Both the position numbers and the translations under genes were made by a program. From assembly GCF_001434315.1 (NCBI RefSeq), contig NZ_AZFE01000032.1, positions 248,561 through 312,560 of the forward strand: DNA of 64,000 bases, read 5' to 3'. Shown in pieces: positions 18,597 through 28,141 of the stretch. Each line of letters begins with the position of its first letter. Positions within the stretch are counted from its first letter, which is position 1. The notes under the pieces were generated by a model. The model had not been told where the DNA came from. It made no database searches and worked only from the letters and a program-made list of their open reading frames with translations. This stretch comes from Paucilactobacillus oligofermentans DSM 15707 = LMG 22743. GTDB taxonomy: Bacteria; Bacillota; Bacilli; Lactobacillales; Lactobacillaceae.

Positions 18597-20477
18597 ATGC
18601 AAACATTTAGAGCAGATGAATTAACCAGTACATATGGTGAAAAAACATTATTTGAAAAAATATCTTTCTTAATTAACGAAAATGATCGAATTGGTTTAAT
18701 TGGTACAAATGGTTCTGGAAAGACTTCATTATTGAATGTCATTAGTGGTCAGGTGGGAGCAGAAGCTGGCAAAATTACTACACCAAATGATTATTCGATT
18801 GGTTATTTAAAACAACAGCCTGAATTAGATGAAAATTTAACAATTCTAGATTCAATCTTTTCTGGAGCACAAAAAGTATTTGCGACGATTCGAGTTTATG
18901 AAGAGGCATTGGAAGAGTATAGCTTAAATCCTGAAAATGAGACGGCTATTAATCATTTTACTCGTGCTCAGGCTCAAATGGATGCTCAAGATGCTTGGGC
19001 TGCTGAAAACGACGTTAAAACGATTTTAACGCAGCTTAAGATTACAAACTTAAATCAAAAAGTTTCAACTTTGTCAGGTGGACAGAAAAAGCGGGTTGGC
19101 TTTGCTCAAATTTTGATTCAAGCACCTGATTTATTGTTGCTAGACGAACCAACTAACCATTTAGATTTAGATTCAATTGTTTGGTTACAATCATTTTTAA
19201 AATCTTATCGTGGTGCAGTAATTATTGTGACTCATGATCGTTATTTCTTAGATGAAGTCGCCAATCAAATTTGGGAATTGTCATTTGGTGATTTGTATAA
19301 GTATTCAGGTAACTATCAAAGCTTTGTTACGCAAAAGGCTGAACGTGTTACTTTAGAAGCAGAACAAGAACATAAGCAGACACAGTTGTATCAAAAAGAG
19401 CTTGCTTGGATGAAAACTGGTGCTAAAGCCCGGTCAACTAAACAAAAAGGTCGGATTAACCACTTTAATGAATTGCAAGACTCAGTTGGTAATTTAAAAG
19501 TTGATGAAAATATTGCAATTGATTTAGGACAACAGCGTCTAGGAAAAGATGTAATTGAAATATCTAATGGTGACCTTACATTAGGTGGACATAAAATTTT
19601 AGCTGATTTTAGCATCTTGATTCAAGCTGGTGATCGCATTGGAATTACTGGAGAAAATGGAACTGGTAAATCAAGTTTATTAAACGTGATGGCAGGGAAA
19701 TTACCACTTGATGATGGTGTCATTAAAATTGGTGAGACAGTTAAACTGGGATATTATACACAGCAAACGGAACCAATTGACGAAGATAAACGAATGATTA
19801 GTTATTTGAGTGAAGTTGCTGAAACAGTTACGGATTCAAATGGGGATTCAGTCAGTTCAGCGCAACTGTTAGAAAGATTTTTATTTCCAAAAGCAATGCA
19901 TGGAACTTTAATTAGAAAATTATCCGGTGGTGAAAAGCGACGAGTATTCTTGCTTAAAATTTTAATGTCGCAACCGAATGTTTTATTATTAGATGAACCA
20001 ACCAATGATTTAGATATTGGGACACTAACAATTCTTGAAGATTATCTAGATACATTTGCCGGAACTGTAATTACGGTATCACATGATCGCTATTTCTTGG
20101 ATAAAGCAGCAGATCAATTAATGGTCTTCAGTGGACAAGGCAAAATTGATAGTTATAATGGTTTGTATACTGACTATCTAGCGAAACAAAATGAGGATAC
20201 TAAGGCACCAGTTAAAGTCGAAAAAGTTGAAAAAAGCAGTGCTGTTAGTAAGACTTCGAAAAAGAAATTGACCTATTCAGAACAAAAAGAATGGCAAACA
20301 ATTGAGGCTGAAATTGAAGCGTTAGACGAAAAACAAAGTGAACTAAAACGCTTGATGGAAGAAAATGGGGCCAATTATACTAAATTATCTGAATATCAAG
20401 AACAGTTAACAACTGTAACTAAAGAAGCTGACGAAAAAATGGCTCGTTGGGAATATTTAAGTGAATATGCTGATTAG
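18597..20477 (+). CDS. yfmR: ABC-F ATPase, YfmR/Uup type
   Basis: The 626-residue soluble protein has two ABC domains (Walker A GTNGSGKTSL and GENGTGKSSL; signatures LSGGQKKRV and LSGGEKRRV; LLLDEPTNHLD and LLLDEPTNDLD) joined by a P-site interaction linker (about 240-300), and ends in a coiled coil (about 555-626). There is no membrane domain. This is the YfmR/Uup layout; YfmR helps ribosomes stalled on difficult sequences in Bacillus. It lies between cca and thyA in what looks like one transcript. Confidence 0.9.
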   Translation: MQTFRADELTSTYGEKTLFEKISFLINENDRIGLIGTNGSGKTSLLNVISGQVGAEAGKITTPNDYSIGYLKQQPELDENLTILDSIFSGAQKVFATIRVYEEALEEYSLNPENETAINHFTRAQAQMDAQDAWAAENDVKTILTQLKITNLNQKVSTLSGGQKKRVGFAQILIQAPDLLLLDEPTNHLDLDSIVWLQSFLKSYRGAVIIVTHDRYFLDEVANQIWELSFGDLYKYSGNYQSFVTQKAERVTLEAEQEHKQTQLYQKELAWMKTGAKARSTKQKGRINHFNELQDSVGNLKVDENIAIDLGQQRLGKDVIEISNGDLTLGGHKILADFSILIQAGDRIGITGENGTGKSSLLNVMAGKLPLDDGVIKIGETVKLGYYTQQTEPIDEDKRMISYLSEVAETVTDSNGDSVSSAQLLERFLFPKAMHGTLIRKLSGGEKRRVFLLKILMSQPNVLLLDEPTNDLDIGTLTILEDYLDTFAGTVITVSHDRYFLDKAADQLMVFSGQGKIDSYNGLYTDYLAKQNEDTKAPVKVEKVEKSSAVSKTSKKKLTYSEQKEWQTIEAEIEALDEKQSELKRLMEENGANYTKLSEYQEQLTTVTKEADEKMARWEYLSEYAD

Positions 20478-20498
20478 TAATCAATAGGGGGAACTTCG

Positions 20499-21461
20499 AT
20501 GACCACAACTACTAACGAAGAACAATATCTGCAACTTGCAAAAGATGTTTTAGCTCATGGCAATGAAAAAAGCGATCGAACTGGTACTGGTACACATTCA
20601 TTATTTGGTTATCAAATGAGATTTGACTTATCACAGGGGTTTCCGTTATTAACAACTAAAAAAGTGCCATTTGGATTAATTAAAAGTGAGTTACTTTGGT
20701 TCTTACGTGGTGATACTAATATTCGCTTTTTGTTAGAGCATAAAAATCACATTTGGGATGAATGGGCCTTTAAAAAATGGGTTGAAAGTGATGAATATAC
20801 TGGACCGGATATGACTGATTTTGGTTTACGTGCAGAAAAAGATGCTGAATTTAAAACAAGTTATTTAGCTGAAAAAAAGCAATTTTGTGAACGAATTTTA
20901 AATGATGATGAGTTTAGTAAAAAGTTTGGTGATTTAGGATTAGTTTACGGTAGTCAATGGCGTAATTGGCAAACCATTAATGGTAATTCAATTGATCAAA
21001 TCAAAAATGTTATTGATCAAATTAAAAATACACCAGATTCTAGACGAATGATTGTATCTGCTTGGAATCCAGAAGATGTACCTAATGTGGCATTACCACC
21101 ATGTCATACAATGTTCCAATTTTATGTGGCAGACGGTAAGTTAAGTTGTCAATTATATCAGCGTAGTGGTGATATCTTTTTAGGAGTTCCATTTAATATT
21201 GCCAGTTATGCGTTATTAACTCATTTAATTGCGAAACAATGTGGCTTAGAAGTTGGTGAATTTGTGCATACATTGGGTGACGCCCATATTTATAATAATC
21301 ATATTGACCAAATTAAAACGCAGCTAACTCGGACACCTAAGAATGCTCCAACACTAGTATTACCAGATGAAATTATAGCTCTTGATCAGCTTGATATTAA
21401 TGATATTAAGCTTGAAGGTTATGATCCTGATCCAGCCATTAAAGCACCAGTGGCAGTTTAA
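20499..21461 (+). CDS. thyA: Thymidylate synthase
   Basis: Methylates dUMP to dTMP using methylene-tetrahydrofolate. The 320-residue length reflects the roughly 50-residue insert known from lactobacilli. Visible motifs are the dUMP-binding KSDRTGTGT, the catalytic Cys in [10 protein letters not shown], and [25 protein letters not shown] precedes the ATG. It is paired with dfrA, which regenerates tetrahydrofolate. Confidence 0.97.
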   Translation: MTTTTNEEQYLQLAKDVLAHGNEKSDRTGTGTHSLFGYQMRFDLSQGFPLLTTKKVPFGLIKSELLWFLRGDTNIRFLLEHKNHIWDEWAFKKWVESDEYTGPDMTDFGLRAEKDAEFKTSYLAEKKQFCERILNDDEFSKKFGDLGLVYGSQWRNWQTINGNSIDQIKNVIDQIKNTPDSRRMIVSAWNPEDVPNVALPPCHTMFQFYVADGKLSCQLYQRSGDIFLGVPFNIASYALLTHLIAKQCGLEVGEFVHTLGDAHIYNNHIDQIKTQLTRTPKNAPTLVLPDEIIALDQLDINDIKLEGYDPDPAIKAPVAV

Positions 21462-21472
21462 ATTATTAGGTA

Positions 21473-21510
21473 AAAAGGCAGTCGACAATCAAATTTGTTT
21501 ACTGCCTTTT
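21473..21510 (+). terminator. Hairpin between thyA and dfrA
   Basis: AAAAGGCAGT (21473-21482) pairs perfectly with ACTGCCTTTT (21501-21510). The T tail is short, so it may be a partial terminator lowering dfrA expression relative to thyA. Confidence 0.55.
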
Positions 21511-21531
21511 CTAAAATTATGGAGGAATATT

Positions 21532-22014
21532 ATGATTAGTTTTATTTGGGCAGAAGATTTAGATGGGTCAATTGGTAAAGACAATACAATGCCTTGGCAT
21601 TTACCGGCTGATTTAAAACATTTCAAGCAATTGACGGTTGGGAAAACCATTGTAATGGGAAAAAATACTTATTTATCATTAGGGAAACCATTACCTAATC
21701 GACGAAACATTGTCGTTTCTCGTTCACTGTCAACAGTAGCTGGAGTCGAGATTGTCCGTTCAATTGATGAACTACAAAAAAAGCTGAATGAGATTGATGG
21801 TGAGGTTGTAATCATTGGTGGCGCTAAGATTTTTGCTGAAACATATCCAATAGTAGATCGTTTATATCGAACGGTTATTAGGGACCGATTTGATGGTGAG
21901 ACAAAAATAATCGCCATCGATTATAATCAATGGCGACTAATTGAGAAGCAAGATTTTGAACCTGATGAAAAAAATCATTATTCATATACGTTTGAAACTT
22001 GGAATAGAATTTAG
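21532..22014 (+). CDS. dfrA: Dihydrofolate reductase
   Basis: NADPH-dependent reduction of dihydrofolate, the target of trimethoprim. The 160-residue protein has IWAEDLDGSIGKDNTMPWHL (about 4-23), DLKHFKQLT, GKTIVMGKNTYLSLGKPLPNR and IIGGAKIF. GGAGG at 21521-21525 sets the start; the longer frame is the end of thyA read out of frame. Its last 4 bases overlap the end of the convergent hemolysin III gene. Confidence 0.96.
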   Translation: MISFIWAEDLDGSIGKDNTMPWHLPADLKHFKQLTVGKTIVMGKNTYLSLGKPLPNRRNIVVSRSLSTVAGVEIVRSIDELQKKLNEIDGEVVIIGGAKIFAETYPIVDRLYRTVIRDRFDGETKIIAIDYNQWRLIEKQDFEPDEKNHYSYTFETWNRI

Positions 22015-22646
22015 ACGTATAACAAGATTGAAAAATACATGGTTGCTGATCCAGCTAATACAAAGAAATGCCAGATTAAGTGAGAATAGGCGGTTGGTTT
22101 TAGATAAACTAACGCACCTAATGTATACAAAATTCCGCCAGATAATAATAGATAAAATCCAACAGGTGATAATGCATCCCATAATGGCTTACCTGCAAAC
22201 AAACACATCCAGCCCATAATAATATAAATAATTGTTGAAATTGGACTCACTTTATTTAGCCAAATACTTTTATAAACGACTCCAGCAATTGTCATGGCCC
22301 AAATAATCCCGAACATGGTCCACCCATACCAGCCACCAATTGAAATTAAGCAGTATGGGGTATAGGTTCCAGCGATTAATAGAAAAATCATGGAATGATC
22401 AAATACTTGGAACAAGTGATAGGCTTTAGTAAAAACTAACGAGTGAAACATGGTAGATGCCAGGTAAAATAAAACTAGAATACTACCATAGACAGAAAAG
22501 GCAATAATTCTCATTGGACTTCCGGTCTGTACTGATTTGATAACTAATAAGACTAATCCGACAATTGCTAAGGCGGCTCCAATACCGTGAGTTACCGAAT
22601 TGCTGATTTCGATGATCATAGTTTTTTTCGTTTTTGTTGGTTGCAT
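22011..22646 (-). CDS. Hemolysin III family membrane protein (TrhA/YqfA)
   Basis: The 211-residue protein has about seven membrane segments and the family motifs NSVTHGIGAALAIVGLVLLV, STMFHSLV, YHLFQVFDHSMIFLLIAGTYTP and HLIWHFFVLAGSATMYFS, whose His residues form a metal site like that of PAQR receptors. Despite the name, such proteins are mostly linked to membrane homeostasis. GGAGGAAAATT precedes the ATG. It is divergent from degV at 22817. Confidence 0.9.
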   Translation of the reverse strand: MQPTKTKKTMIIEISNSVTHGIGAALAIVGLVLLVIKSVQTGSPMRIIAFSVYGSILVLFYLASTMFHSLVFTKAYHLFQVFDHSMIFLLIAGTYTPYCLISIGGWYGWTMFGIIWAMTIAGVVYKSIWLNKVSPISTIIYIIMGWMCLFAGKPLWDALSPVGFYLLLSGGILYTLGALVYLKPTAYSHLIWHFFVLAGSATMYFSILLYV

Positions 22647-22695
22647 AATTTTCCTCCAGAAAATAGTTAATTGAAATGAAATCGTATATGAATTC

Positions 22696-22776
22696 TGCTA
22701 TACTTTATGGTATCGAATAAAATATTTAAACAAAGTATTATGAACCGGTTCATCTGGTTCGTTACACTAGATGAAC
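22696..22776 (+). promoter_or_regulatory. degV promoter and inverted repeats in the leader
   Basis: An extended -10, TGC-TATACT (22696-22704), is followed by a 14-bp perfect palindrome ATGAACCGGTTCAT (22740-22753). An 8-bp stem GTTCATCT (22748-22755) with AGATGAAC (22769-22776) shares bases with it, so in RNA the two structures exclude each other. It could be an operator or an RNA switch; the regulator is unknown. Confidence 0.5.
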
Positions 22777-22816
22777 TATAACACATAATACATTTGTAAG
22801 GAAGAGTGGTCAAGTC

Positions 22817-23659
22817 ATGGCTAACATTAAAATTGTCACAGATTCATCTGCTGGTTTAACTGAAGAAGAAATTAAACAATATAATATTACGATTGTTCCT
22901 TTGTCTGTAATGATTGATGGAACAATTTACGTCGAACGTGAAACAATTACTGCTGAAGAATTTCCTGATGTTATGGAAGCTGCTAAATCGTTACCTAAAA
23001 CATCTCAACCACCAATTGGTAAGTTTGTTGATGTCTTTGATCGATTGGGCAAAGATGGTAGTGAAGTCCTTTGCGTTAATATGATGGAATCTATCAGTGG
23101 GACTGTTCATGCAGCAGAACAAGCAGCTGCTATGAGTTCAGCTGAAGTTACAGTTGTGGATAGCCAAGTAACTGATCGTTGTTTAGCTTTTCAAATTATT
23201 GAAGCCGCTAAATTGATTGAACAAGGTGCTGATATGGCAGAAGTATTGGCAAAAATGGAAAATGTTCGTGATACAAGCAAAATTTATTTAGCAATTATGA
23301 AGTTAGATAACTTAGTTGCTGGTGGAAGAATTAGTCGTTTTTCAGGAGCATTGTCAAACTTACTAAATATTAAATTAATGTTAGAAGTTGTTAAGGGTCA
23401 AATTGAAATTAAGCTTAAAGGCCGTGGTATGAAACCAATCAATAAATTCTTGAATGACGTTTATGCAGACATGGCTGCCGGTAAAAAAGTTACAGGGATT
23501 GGAATTTCTCATGTTCGTGGTGGAGCTGAAGTTGAAAAGATGAAAGCAAAACTTACTGAATTATTCCCGGATATTAAGATAGTTGAACGTACAACGGTTC
23601 CAATTATTGCAACCCATACTGGTATGGGTGCATACTGTTTGTTGTATTATACTGAATAA
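22817..23659 (+). CDS. DegV family fatty acid-binding protein (FakB-like)
   Basis: The 280-residue protein has the DegV fold: KIVTDSSAGLT at the start, KTSQPPIGKFVD, and a C-terminal ATHTGMGAYCLLYY. DegV/FakB proteins hold a fatty acid and present it to the kinase FakA, feeding exogenous acyl chains into phospholipid. FakA is not in the window. A second DegV gene lies at 52397-53266. GGAAGAG precedes the ATG. Confidence 0.9.
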   Translation: MANIKIVTDSSAGLTEEEIKQYNITIVPLSVMIDGTIYVERETITAEEFPDVMEAAKSLPKTSQPPIGKFVDVFDRLGKDGSEVLCVNMMESISGTVHAAEQAAAMSSAEVTVVDSQVTDRCLAFQIIEAAKLIEQGADMAEVLAKMENVRDTSKIYLAIMKLDNLVAGGRISRFSGALSNLLNIKLMLEVVKGQIEIKLKGRGMKPINKFLNDVYADMAAGKKVTGIGISHVRGGAEVEKMKAKLTELFPDIKIVERTTVPIIATHTGMGAYCLLYYTE

Positions 23660-23670
23660 GCTACAATTAT

Positions 23671-23705
23671 AAGGCTGGCACAAACCTAGGTTTGTACAGC
23701 CTTTT
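23671..23705 (+). terminator. Intrinsic terminator of degV
   Basis: A two-part stem, AAGGCTG/CAGCCTT outside and ACAAACC/GGTTTGT inside, is followed by TTTT. It ends 25 bases before the SGNH hydrolase start. Confidence 0.8.
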
Positions 23706-23729
23706 ATTATGAGAGAAGGTGGATTTTTG

Positions 23730-24656
23730 ATGAAAAAGCGGATAGGAATAGTCACAATTTTAATAGTTATTGTGCTAGCTGTCGGTGGATTTTCATACCT
23801 ACAATTAACTAAGAATGATACGAATACAACGATTACTAAACAAACTAAATCAAAAACCAAAGCAACAAAAAGCAAAATAAATTTAGTTGCTCTAGGGGAT
23901 TCGTTAACTCAAGGTGTAGGTGATCAGTCAAAAAATGGTGGTTATGTTGGTATCATCAAGAAAAAGTTAGCATCGAGTTATGATGTTAAAGTTAATACAA
24001 GTAATTACGGTGTGTCTGGGGACCGTTCTGATCAGATTTTAGATCGTTTGGACAGTAGTAAAAAATTCCAAAATAAGCTAAAATCTGCTGATGTAATCGT
24101 AATGACGGTTGGTGGTAATGATTTATTGCAATTATTGCAGAAAGTAGTTTTTTCAAGTTCATCAAGTGAAATCACATCCAGTTTAAAAGCCGGATCTAAA
24201 ACCTATGATAAAAAATTGAATCAATTATTAACTCAGGTCAGAAAATATAACACTGATGCTCCCATTTTTTTGTTTAGTATTTATAATCCATTTTATGTTT
24301 ATTTTGCGCAAGTTGATTCGTTAACTAATTCGGTTCAAGAATGGAATGAAACTAGTAAAGAGACTATAAGTAATTATGGTCCAGCATATTTTGTTGATAT
24401 TAATAATTTAATGTCTCATGGACAATATACAACTAAAGAAGAGCAAGCTAAATTAGCTAAAGATGATGCAGCAGCTAATAGTCAAAGTAAATTGACCCAA
24501 AAAGTTACCACTAAAATTATGAATGAAAGTAATAAAAACTTGAACAAATATATTTCAACTGATGATAATTTTCACCCAAACCACTTAGGATATCAAAAAA
24601 TGAGTGATAAACTATTAAGTGTTATGAAGTTACATAATAGTTGGTTTGAAAAATAG
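23730..24656 (+). CDS. SGNH/GDSL hydrolase, membrane anchored (YpmR-like)
   Basis: The 308-residue protein has an N-terminal signal anchor (about 3-23) and an extracellular GDSL domain: LVALGDSLTQGVGD (Ser), the block II Gly in GVSGDRSDQ, TVGGNDLLQ (Asn) and DDNFHPNHLGY (Asp and His). It likely acts as an esterase on lipid or cell-wall acyl groups; the substrate is unknown. AGAAGGTGG sets the start at 23730 rather than 23709. Its neighbour ypmS is the same as in Bacillus. Confidence 0.9.
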   Translation: MKKRIGIVTILIVIVLAVGGFSYLQLTKNDTNTTITKQTKSKTKATKSKINLVALGDSLTQGVGDQSKNGGYVGIIKKKLASSYDVKVNTSNYGVSGDRSDQILDRLDSSKKFQNKLKSADVIVMTVGGNDLLQLLQKVVFSSSSSEITSSLKAGSKTYDKKLNQLLTQVRKYNTDAPIFLFSIYNPFYVYFAQVDSLTNSVQEWNETSKETISNYGPAYFVDINNLMSHGQYTTKEEQAKLAKDDAAANSQSKLTQKVTTKIMNESNKNLNKYISTDDNFHPNHLGYQKMSDKLLSVMKLHNSWFEK

Positions 24657-24667
24657 ATAGGAGTACC

Positions 24668-25276
24668 ATGAGAGACTCGAGAAAAAAGACTAATTTAAAA
24701 AAACGAGAACGTAACATGTGGAAATGGGCTTTTGGTTGTGTAATCGCCTTAATTGTAATTTTAATTGCATATGTCATGATTCAAGTTACTGCACCGGTTG
24801 AAAATGCTAATGAATCTGATGCACTGGCAACTAATAAAACGACTTTTAACGTAAAATTAAATTCAACTCAAGTAAATGCATTAGCTGATAATTACTTAAC
24901 TCGTTTACAAAATAAACAAAATTATAGTTTTATTGTTGGTAAACAATATGCCACAGTTTCTGGAAGTACGAAATTTTTAGGAGCTAAGGTTGCCTTTGCA
25001 GTTAATTTTGTCCCAGTTAAGCAAAAAGATGGGAATGTTTTACTAAAAGCTAAGGGTATGTCAGTTGGACGGCTTAATTTACCGGCTACTTACGTTCTAG
25101 GGTACATTAGTAAGAATAATAAGCTACCTGAATGGGTAACAATTAATCAACGTAAAAAGACGGTTTTATTGGATTTAAACAAGTATAGTAAGAAACAATC
25201 TGTTCATTACGCAGCCAAAAAGATTGATTTAGCGAATAAAGAATATATTTTCTCAATTACTATTCCCAAACAATAG
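24668..25276 (+). CDS. ypmS: YpmS family protein (DUF2140)
   Basis: The 202-residue protein has a basic cytoplasmic N terminus, one membrane helix (about 17-38, [20 protein letters not shown]) and an extracellular domain of DUF2140/YpmS type ([44 protein letters not shown]). Its function is unknown. It follows the SGNH hydrolase by 11 bases and is probably co-expressed with it. Confidence 0.85.
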   Translation: MRDSRKKTNLKKRERNMWKWAFGCVIALIVILIAYVMIQVTAPVENANESDALATNKTTFNVKLNSTQVNALADNYLTRLQNKQNYSFIVGKQYATVSGSTKFLGAKVAFAVNFVPVKQKDGNVLLKAKGMSVGRLNLPATYVLGYISKNNKLPEWVTINQRKKTVLLDLNKYSKKQSVHYAAKKIDLANKEYIFSITIPKQ

Positions 25277-25286
25277 GAGGATAATG

Positions 25287-25508
25287 ATGCGACTTAGCTT
25301 TTATCAATTTTTGATGACACAACGAAATCCGAATGGGGCAGATGAGGTTGAGCAATTTGCTAATAATGCCTTTTTTGATATGTTATTCCCTAAACAGTCT
25401 CATGATTTTGACGAAGTTTCTCATTACCTTGAAGATAATGCTCGCTACTTACCATCGATGACAATTTTTGATGAAGCATGGAAACGATATTTAGAAAAGA
25501 TGAATTAG
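25287..25508 (+). CDS. YozE family SAM-like protein (UPF0346)
   Basis: A 73-residue cytosolic protein with the family pattern [28 protein letters not shown] and a terminal [12 protein letters not shown]. Function unknown. AGGAGG lies 6 bases before the second of two adjacent ATG codons, so that ATG is chosen. It sits between ypmS and rbgA in a continuous block. Confidence 0.87.
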   Translation: MRLSFYQFLMTQRNPNGADEVEQFANNAFFDMLFPKQSHDFDEVSHYLEDNARYLPSMTIFDEAWKRYLEKMN

Positions 25509-25517
25509 GAGAATAAT

Positions 25518-26408
25518 ATGCGTGTAATACAATGGTTCCCTGGTCATATGGCCAAAGCCCTACGACAAATTAGAGAGCAAATGCCATTAGTTGATATTGT
25601 GTTTGAATTAATCGATGCCCGAGTTCCTTATTCATCACAAAATCCAGAAGTAAAAAAAGCTATGGGTGACAAACCACGTTTGATAATCATGACGAAACTA
25701 GACTTAGCGGATCCTAAAGTGATCGAGGAATGGATTAAATATTTTGAAACTCAAGGACAACCGGTTTTAGCATTAGACTCTCGTGAACATAACGTGGCAA
25801 AGATAGTTACTAAAAAAACCCAAGAAGTTTTGCACGAAAAATTAGCCTTACAAAAACAAAAGGGTATGCAAGATAATAAAGCGATTCGGGCAATGTGTGT
25901 GGGAGTTCCCAACGTTGGTAAATCAACACTTCTTAACCATTTAGTACAAAAGAACGTTGCTAATACTGGTAACCGACCTGGAGTGACAACTGGTCAACAA
26001 TGGTTACGATCAACTGATGATTTGGAATTGTTGGATACACCAGGAGTTTTGTGGCCAAAATTTCAGACTCAATTAATTGGTAAAAAGATGGCATTATCAG
26101 GCGCAATTAAAGATACGTTATACAGCAAAGATGATATCGGTTTGTTTGCAATTGCACATTTGCGTTCAACTAATCCAACTGCGCTTGTTGAACGTTATCA
26201 TTTACAAACAGCTGATGTTGATGAATCTGTAACTGATGCGGATGTATTACTAACAATTACCAGTAAATTAGGATTCAAGGATGATTATGATCGCGCCAGT
26301 GAACGAATAATTTTTGATTTACGTAAAGGTAAGTTAGGACGATTTACTCTTGAAACACCAACTGAGATTGAAGAGGAATTGAAAAAAATTGAAGCTGACC
26401 ATAAGTAA
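25518..26408 (+). CDS. rbgA: Ribosome biogenesis GTPase RbgA (YlqF)
   Basis: The 296-residue circularly permuted GTPase is needed late in 50S assembly. Motifs occur in the order G4 (MTKLDLAD), G1 (GVPNVGKSTLLNHL), G3 (DTPGVLWPK), after the opening QWFPGHMAKALRQI. The C-terminal domain (about 190-296) is the RNA-binding part. It overlaps rnhB by 20 bases, a common gene pair. Confidence 0.96.
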   Translation: MRVIQWFPGHMAKALRQIREQMPLVDIVFELIDARVPYSSQNPEVKKAMGDKPRLIIMTKLDLADPKVIEEWIKYFETQGQPVLALDSREHNVAKIVTKKTQEVLHEKLALQKQKGMQDNKAIRAMCVGVPNVGKSTLLNHLVQKNVANTGNRPGVTTGQQWLRSTDDLELLDTPGVLWPKFQTQLIGKKMALSGAIKDTLYSKDDIGLFAIAHLRSTNPTALVERYHLQTADVDESVTDADVLLTITSKLGFKDDYDRASERIIFDLRKGKLGRFTLETPTEIEEELKKIEADHK

Positions 26409-27153
26409 AATTAAGCAAAAATTAAATGAGATTGATAATCCAAATGACGCTTTCATTCATGAACTTCAAGATGATGAACGTAAAGGTACGAAAGCGGCAT
26501 TACTAAGCTTTAACCGACGGATCGAACGTTTAAAGAAAGCCAAGGATGCTTTTAAGTTACGATTTAAATTTGAAAATGAATTTTGGTCACAAGGTCATCA
26601 ATATGTTGCTGGTATGGACGAGGTTGGACGTGGACCACTGGCTGGACCAGTAGTTACTGCAGCGGTTATTCTAGATAGTACTTTTGATTTAATTGGTGTA
26701 ACTGATTCAAAACAATTAACTGCTCATGAGCGTGAAAATCTTTATTTAAAAATTATTAATGAAGCCGTGGAAGTTAATTTATGCGTTAAAGATCAAGATT
26801 TTATTGATCAGCATAATATTTATCACGCTACCCAATTAGCAATGATTGAGACCATTAAAGGATTAAAACATCAGCCAAGTCAAATTATTGTTGATGCAGT
26901 GCCATTAGATCTTGATATTCCACAAACAACCTTGATTAAAGGTGATCAAAAGAGTATCAGCGTGGCAGCAGCTAGTATTGTTGCTAAAGAATATCGTGAT
27001 CACTTGATGGAAACGTATGATAAAATTTATCCAGGTTATGATTTTGCTAATAATAAGGGCTATGGAACGGTTAAACATCTCGAGGGTATGAAAAAGCTTG
27101 GAATTACTCCAATTCATCGAATGTCGTTCTCACCAGTTCCAGAATTTAAATAA
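26389..27153 (+). CDS. rnhB: Ribonuclease HII
   Basis: Cleaves RNA in RNA-DNA hybrids, including single ribonucleotides. The 254-residue protein has GMDEVGRGPLAGPVVTAAV (catalytic Asp-Glu), TDSKQLT, IIVDAVPL and SVAAASIVAK. The Firmicutes-type N-terminal extension aligns with the family only if translation begins at TTG 26389, with AGAGGAA 10 bases upstream inside rbgA. Confidence 0.93.
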   Translation: MKLTISKIKQKLNEIDNPNDAFIHELQDDERKGTKAALLSFNRRIERLKKAKDAFKLRFKFENEFWSQGHQYVAGMDEVGRGPLAGPVVTAAVILDSTFDLIGVTDSKQLTAHERENLYLKIINEAVEVNLCVKDQDFIDQHNIYHATQLAMIETIKGLKHQPSQIIVDAVPLDLDIPQTTLIKGDQKSISVAAASIVAKEYRDHLMETYDKIYPGYDFANNKGYGTVKHLEGMKKLGITPIHRMSFSPVPEFK

Positions 27154-27162
27154 TTTAAATTA

Positions 27163-27199
27163 ACTTCTTACATCGTATTTATTATGTAGGAGGTTTTTT
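27163..27199 (+). terminator. Terminator hairpin containing the dprA Shine-Dalgarno
   Basis: ACTTCTTACAT (27163-27173) pairs with ATGTAGGAGGT (27184-27194; two G-U pairs) and is followed by a T run ending at 27199, directly against the dprA ATG at 27200. The AGGAGG of dprA is inside the 3' arm. Confidence 0.75.
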
Positions 27200-28060
27200 A
27201 TGTTAAAAAAATTATTTTTGTTAAAGATTCATTTGTGTAAAGGAATCGGAATGATGACGGAACAAAAACTTTTCATAGCTTTTAAATACAGTTTGTATAA
27301 TACAAGCATTTTGGAATGTTGCCAATTAGCCGGTTTATCAGTAAAGATTACAGAAAAAATATTAACTAATTGGAACACACAAGAACTGGCTGATGACGTT
27401 CAGCGTCATTGGTTGGAATGCCAGTTTATTACGATTTTAGATGATGACTATCCAGAACAATTAAAGGAAATTTATTGTTCACCCATCGTTATTTTCTATC
27501 GCGGGAAAAAAGAATTATTAAATACCAAAATATTGGGAGTGGTTGGTGCAAGAAAAAGTACAACGTATGGTAAACAAGTATTGAATGAAATTCTACCGTC
27601 AATCGTTGATAAATCAATTACAATTGTTAGTGGCTTAGCAACTGGTATTGATGGAATTAGTCATCAAATTACACTTAATAACGATGGTAATACAATTGGT
27701 GTAATAGGGACTGGAATCGATATCGTTTATCCACGAATGCATCAAAACTTACAAAGCCAAATGGAATGCGAAGGATTAGTAATTTCCGAATACCCACTTG
27801 GAACTCAACCATACCGATCACATTTTCCAGAAAGAAATCGAATTATTGCAGGCTTAAGTGAAACTTTATTAGTTGTTGAAGCAAAAACTAAAAGTGGTAG
27901 TCTAATTACTGCTAATTTAGCATTGCAAGAAAACCGCAATGTGTGTGCAATACCAGGGAAAATCACGGATCCATTTTCATCAGGTTGTAATGAGTTAATT
28001 GCGGCAGGGGCGAAGCCAATTTTATCGGTAAATGATGTGTTAAATGAGTTTTTGATTTGA
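27200..28060 (+). CDS. dprA: DNA-processing protein DprA
   Basis: Loads RecA on incoming single-stranded DNA during transformation. The 286-residue protein has a short N-terminal region (about 1-75) and the Rossmann-like DprA domain: VVGARKSTTYGKQVL, VSGLATGIDGISHQ, GTGIDIVYP, SEYPLGTQPYR, FPERNRIIAGLSE and CAIPGKITDPFSSGCN. There is no C-terminal winged helix. AGGAGG lies 6 bases before the ATG but is buried in a terminator-like hairpin. Confidence 0.95.
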   Translation: MLKKLFLLKIHLCKGIGMMTEQKLFIAFKYSLYNTSILECCQLAGLSVKITEKILTNWNTQELADDVQRHWLECQFITILDDDYPEQLKEIYCSPIVIFYRGKKELLNTKILGVVGARKSTTYGKQVLNEILPSIVDKSITIVSGLATGIDGISHQITLNNDGNTIGVIGTGIDIVYPRMHQNLQSQMECEGLVISEYPLGTQPYRSHFPERNRIIAGLSETLLVVEAKTKSGSLITANLALQENRNVCAIPGKITDPFSSGCNELIAAGAKPILSVNDVLNEFLI

Positions 28061-28141
28061 CAATCGTTTTTTTCTGAAATATGATGTTTTGTGTTTGATA
28101 CATCGTATTAATGAAGAAAAGATATGTTAGGAGCATTATTA

